A stretch of DNA of 42,091 nt. Source: Candidatus Omnitrophota bacterium. Its GTDB lineage: Bacteria > Omnitrophota > Omnitrophia > Omnitrophales > Aquincolibacteriaceae. Within the stretch, counting starts at the first letter, position 1. Each line of letters starts with the position of its first letter. The position numbers were made by a program, and so were the translations under genes. This document shows positions 39,902 to 42,091 of the stretch, in pieces. The DNA is taken from NCBI GenBank assembly GCA_903819565.1, contig CAIJDY010000102.1:1-42091 (forward strand), read 5' to 3'. The notes beneath the pieces were generated by a model that saw only the letters and a program-made list of their open reading frames with translations, made no database searches and was not told where the DNA came from.

Positions 39902-40617
39902 CCACGGCAGAACTCTTAACAGCGTCTAGAACTTGGAAGTTAACGCTCAGGAATAAACAAAAGCTGCTTTCAGAATGGTTTTTATTCACTAATAGCCTAA
40001 GCGCTACTCGCCTTCCTTGTTTTTCGCCTTTGGAAGTGACAGGCATTGCCACGTCCGCCTTTGGCATGATGACAGCAACCGGGCCCATTTCTTGTCTTCC
40101 CAGACGCAGGCCCAAGGAAGCTGCAGGAAACCGCTTTATGTAAGAAGCTACTAAAGAATATTTTCGGCCATGCGGTTTTCAAAACGGAAGGCTCCCAAAA
40201 CCGGCTTGTCGGTGTTGTGGCATCGTTCGCTTTTGGCGACCTTCTCAAAAAATGACAATCGGCAGGACCAGTATCGGCATGAAGAATATTGTTCTCAAAT
40301 GATCCGTGAAAGAGGACGGACGAAAACTCGGAGACGATGTTGTCTTGGCGGAGAAAAACCATATTCTAGAGAAATCGTAAAACACCACAGTACCCGCAGG
40401 CTTGTTTTGGCGGTTTTGTAGTCTTCGTTTTTTGATAAACATATAACTTAATATGCTTTAATGCCATATTTGTATTAAATTGCTACATAATTTACTTAAA
40501 ATATAATTTAAAGATCGTTTTTACTATCATATGATTCTTTACATTAATCTGAAGGTGGCTTAAGACTTACACGGTGGTACTCTACAGGAATTTTTGTTTA
40601 TTAAAGGAGATTTCGCC

Positions 40618-41079
40618 ATGAGTTGCAAAGAAGGAGCCCGGAAAGATCGGGCGGGGTTCACGCTCATAGAACTGATGGTCGCTCTTTTTGTGATCAGTCT
40701 GGTGATCGCGGGCTATGTAGGCGCTAATATCCTGGCACAACGGAACACTGAGGTCATGCATGAGCGCACCGTCGCGCTCCAGGACGCGAATCGCGTAATT
40801 GAAATGATGAGGAACGATGACGTAAACGCCACCACGTGCCTCCCCAGCAATACCGCCTGCTTATTTCCCGAAACTGTTACCAGCCGCTACCATGGGACTT
40901 TATCCGGAATCAGCGGTCTAACTTTAGCGGATGAGGCGATCGCCGTGACCTACACCGGGGCCACAACAGGCACTCATATTATTCTTAATCCTACGGTCAC
41001 GGTAACATGGACCTCTTATACAGGGCAAAAAGGAACCGCCGCGACTGAAGCAGTCCAAATTTATCTTGGAGCAAGGTGA
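40618..41079 (+). CDS. Prepilin-type minor pilin, PilV/GspI-like (cassette 2)
   Basis: RAG|FTLIELMVALFVISLVIAGYVGANI; AAAGGAGA RBS before ATG at 40618. Confidence 0.83.
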   Translation: MSCKEGARKDRAGFTLIELMVALFVISLVIAGYVGANILAQRNTEVMHERTVALQDANRVIEMMRNDDVNATTCLPSNTACLFPETVTSRYHGTLSGISGLTLADEAIAVTYTGATTGTHIILNPTVTVTWTSYTGQKGTAATEAVQIYLGAR

Positions 41080-41082
41080 CAC

Positions 41083-41676
41083 ATGATAAAAATAATGCGG
41101 CAGGGCTTTACGCTCATCGAAGTAATCATCGTCACCGCCATTTCCGTTATCGTTCTCTTCGGAGTGTTCGGCATCCTTCAGGCGAGCAACAAACAGCTTG
41201 AGATCATTCATACCAAAATGAGCCTCGAGGAAAACCTGCGTGAGGCCATGTTCAAAATGGCCCAGGAAATAAGACAGACCACCGGCAACAGGATTGAAAA
41301 CATCGGAGGCGGCGGCAACAGCGGAGCTACGATCGACTTCTGGATCCCTGTGCCGGACCCGACCGCATCCGCCCTTGCGGACCAGAACTTTCAACCCGCG
41401 TTTTCAAACATAATCCGGTATCGTCGAACGCCTCCTGTCCTCGATGACTCCTGCAAAGAAGAAAATCAACTCTGCCGGGACGATCTCACCACGGGCAAAC
41501 ACGCTATTCTCGCTAACGACATCACAGATCTCCATTTTTCAAGACCCAACGCCGTTTCCGGGTTCGTGACGATGACGGCGTCCGCTCAGCGGAAGCTCTC
41601 CGACGGCCGGAGAGTTCCCGAAGAACCCATCCAAACAACCATGCAAGTGCAAGCAAGGAACACGGTGTCATCATGA
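41083..41676 (+). CDS. Prepilin-type minor pilin, PilW-like (cassette 2)
   Basis: RQG|FTLIEVIIVTAISVIVLFGVFGILQ; 197 aa; 3' end overlaps the next gene start. Confidence 0.83.
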   Translation: MIKIMRQGFTLIEVIIVTAISVIVLFGVFGILQASNKQLEIIHTKMSLEENLREAMFKMAQEIRQTTGNRIENIGGGGNSGATIDFWIPVPDPTASALADQNFQPAFSNIIRYRRTPPVLDDSCKEENQLCRDDLTTGKHAILANDITDLHFSRPNAVSGFVTMTASAQRKLSDGRRVPEEPIQTTMQVQARNTVSS

Positions 41677-41954
41677 AAAATCTAATAAAAAGAACTCAGG
41701 AAAAAGGTTTTATCCTGATCGCGGTGTATATGGCCGCGATCTTCGTCTGTATTTTTTCAGTCGTTTTTTTTGGGAGGCACCAGGCCGCCATCCAGGCTAC
41801 AGAACGGTATCAGAACAGGATCCTTGCCTTTAATGCTGCAGAAGCCGCCATTGATCATGCCCTTTGGGAACTTACGACGGACAGCGCCTCACGGCGAACC
41901 AGTACGGCAACGGCAGCCTATACCCCCCAGACGGCCACCTCCCTGGGACAGTGA
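41673..41954 (+). pseudogene. PilX-like gene truncated by insertion element (cassette 2)
   Basis: EKG|FILIAVYMAAIFVCIFSVVFF...RILAFNAAEAAIDHALWELT, the start of a PilX-like protein; the frame stops within a few bases of the IS21-like left end. Confidence 0.75.
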
Positions 41955-42091
41955 TGGGCGACAATTAGAATTCCCGACTGACGACAATTAGAATTCCCGG
42001 TCTGGCGTAACGCAATAGACTGCTCGAGCTTACTCAAAGGAGGCTCGAATGGTCACAGACCAACAGGTCAGGAGGTTACACATGCTCATCA
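41952..42091 (+). mobile_element. Left end of an IS21-family insertion sequence (continues past the window)
   Basis: Two direct copies of cgacaattagaattcccg (41959-41976 and 41982-41999), then AAAGGAGG and an IstA-like start. Exact first base uncertain. Confidence 0.85.
42049..42091 (+). CDS. istA: IS21-family transposase IstA, N-terminal fragment
   Basis: ATG GTC ACA GAC CAA CAG GTC AGG AGG TTA CAC ATG CTC ATC = MVTDQQVRRLHMLI, similar to the (M)xTDQQVRRLxxLI IstA N-terminus. Confidence 0.75.
   Translation, partial: MVTDQQVRRLHMLI

Noticed and set aside
39402-40372. Shared 12-mer atattctagaga near 39400 and 40361 as a possible duplication boundary
   Set aside because: Only the 12-mer matches; flanks differ, so it is likely chance in AT-rich sequence.
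1-42091. CRISPR arrays, tRNA or rRNA genes
   Set aside because: No regularly spaced direct repeats with unique spacers and no recognisable tRNA/rRNA sequence noticed on either strand by eye; a tRNAscan-SE/Infernal run would be needed to be certain.
41955-42091. Repeated cgacaattagaattcccg units as a CRISPR or integron site
   Set aside because: Only two copies, followed at once by an IstA-like start codon region; IS21 terminal repeats explain them better.

Overview
This 42.1 kb bacterial window is mostly GC-rich and densely coded. It looks like a Gram-negative, possibly Omnitrophota/PVC-like genome, but that taxonomy is only an impression. Most genes from 1 to 36.6 kb are on the minus strand. 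Housekeeping block: a COX24-like small basic ORF at the left edge with an in-frame amber codon, hisG, an MgtC-family gene, tsaD and gatB-gatA-gatC, then a membrane TPR protein. Next is a five-gene metalloid/efflux operon (DUF134 regulator, ACR3, TolC, RND pump, DUF2892) headed by a sigma70-like promoter overlapping a perfect 20-bp palindrome. Next is an iron cluster: Fur, FeoA, FeoA, FeoB, a Cys-rich FeoB-associated protein, a FeoB C-terminal remnant, a second Cys-rich protein and an OprB-like porin. Two short Cys-rich genes there are absent from the supplied ORF track. The centre holds a frameshifted IGHMBP2-like helicase, YjbQ, a PMT-like membrane protein, a TIGR04073-like protein, a MEMO1-AMMECR1 fusion with the AmrS radical SAM gene about 5 kb away, an HD-GYP protein, a cupin, an NCS2 permease, a GIDE-domain protein, CYTH, a GAF histidine kinase, an AsmA-like protein and a CPA2 antiporter. 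After about 36.66 kb the character changes to AT-rich spacers and plus-strand genes. Two minor-pilin (PilV/PilW/PilX-like) cassettes lie there, the second truncated by the left end of an IS21-family element that runs off the window. All assignments come from reading motifs and reading frames; no database search was run.
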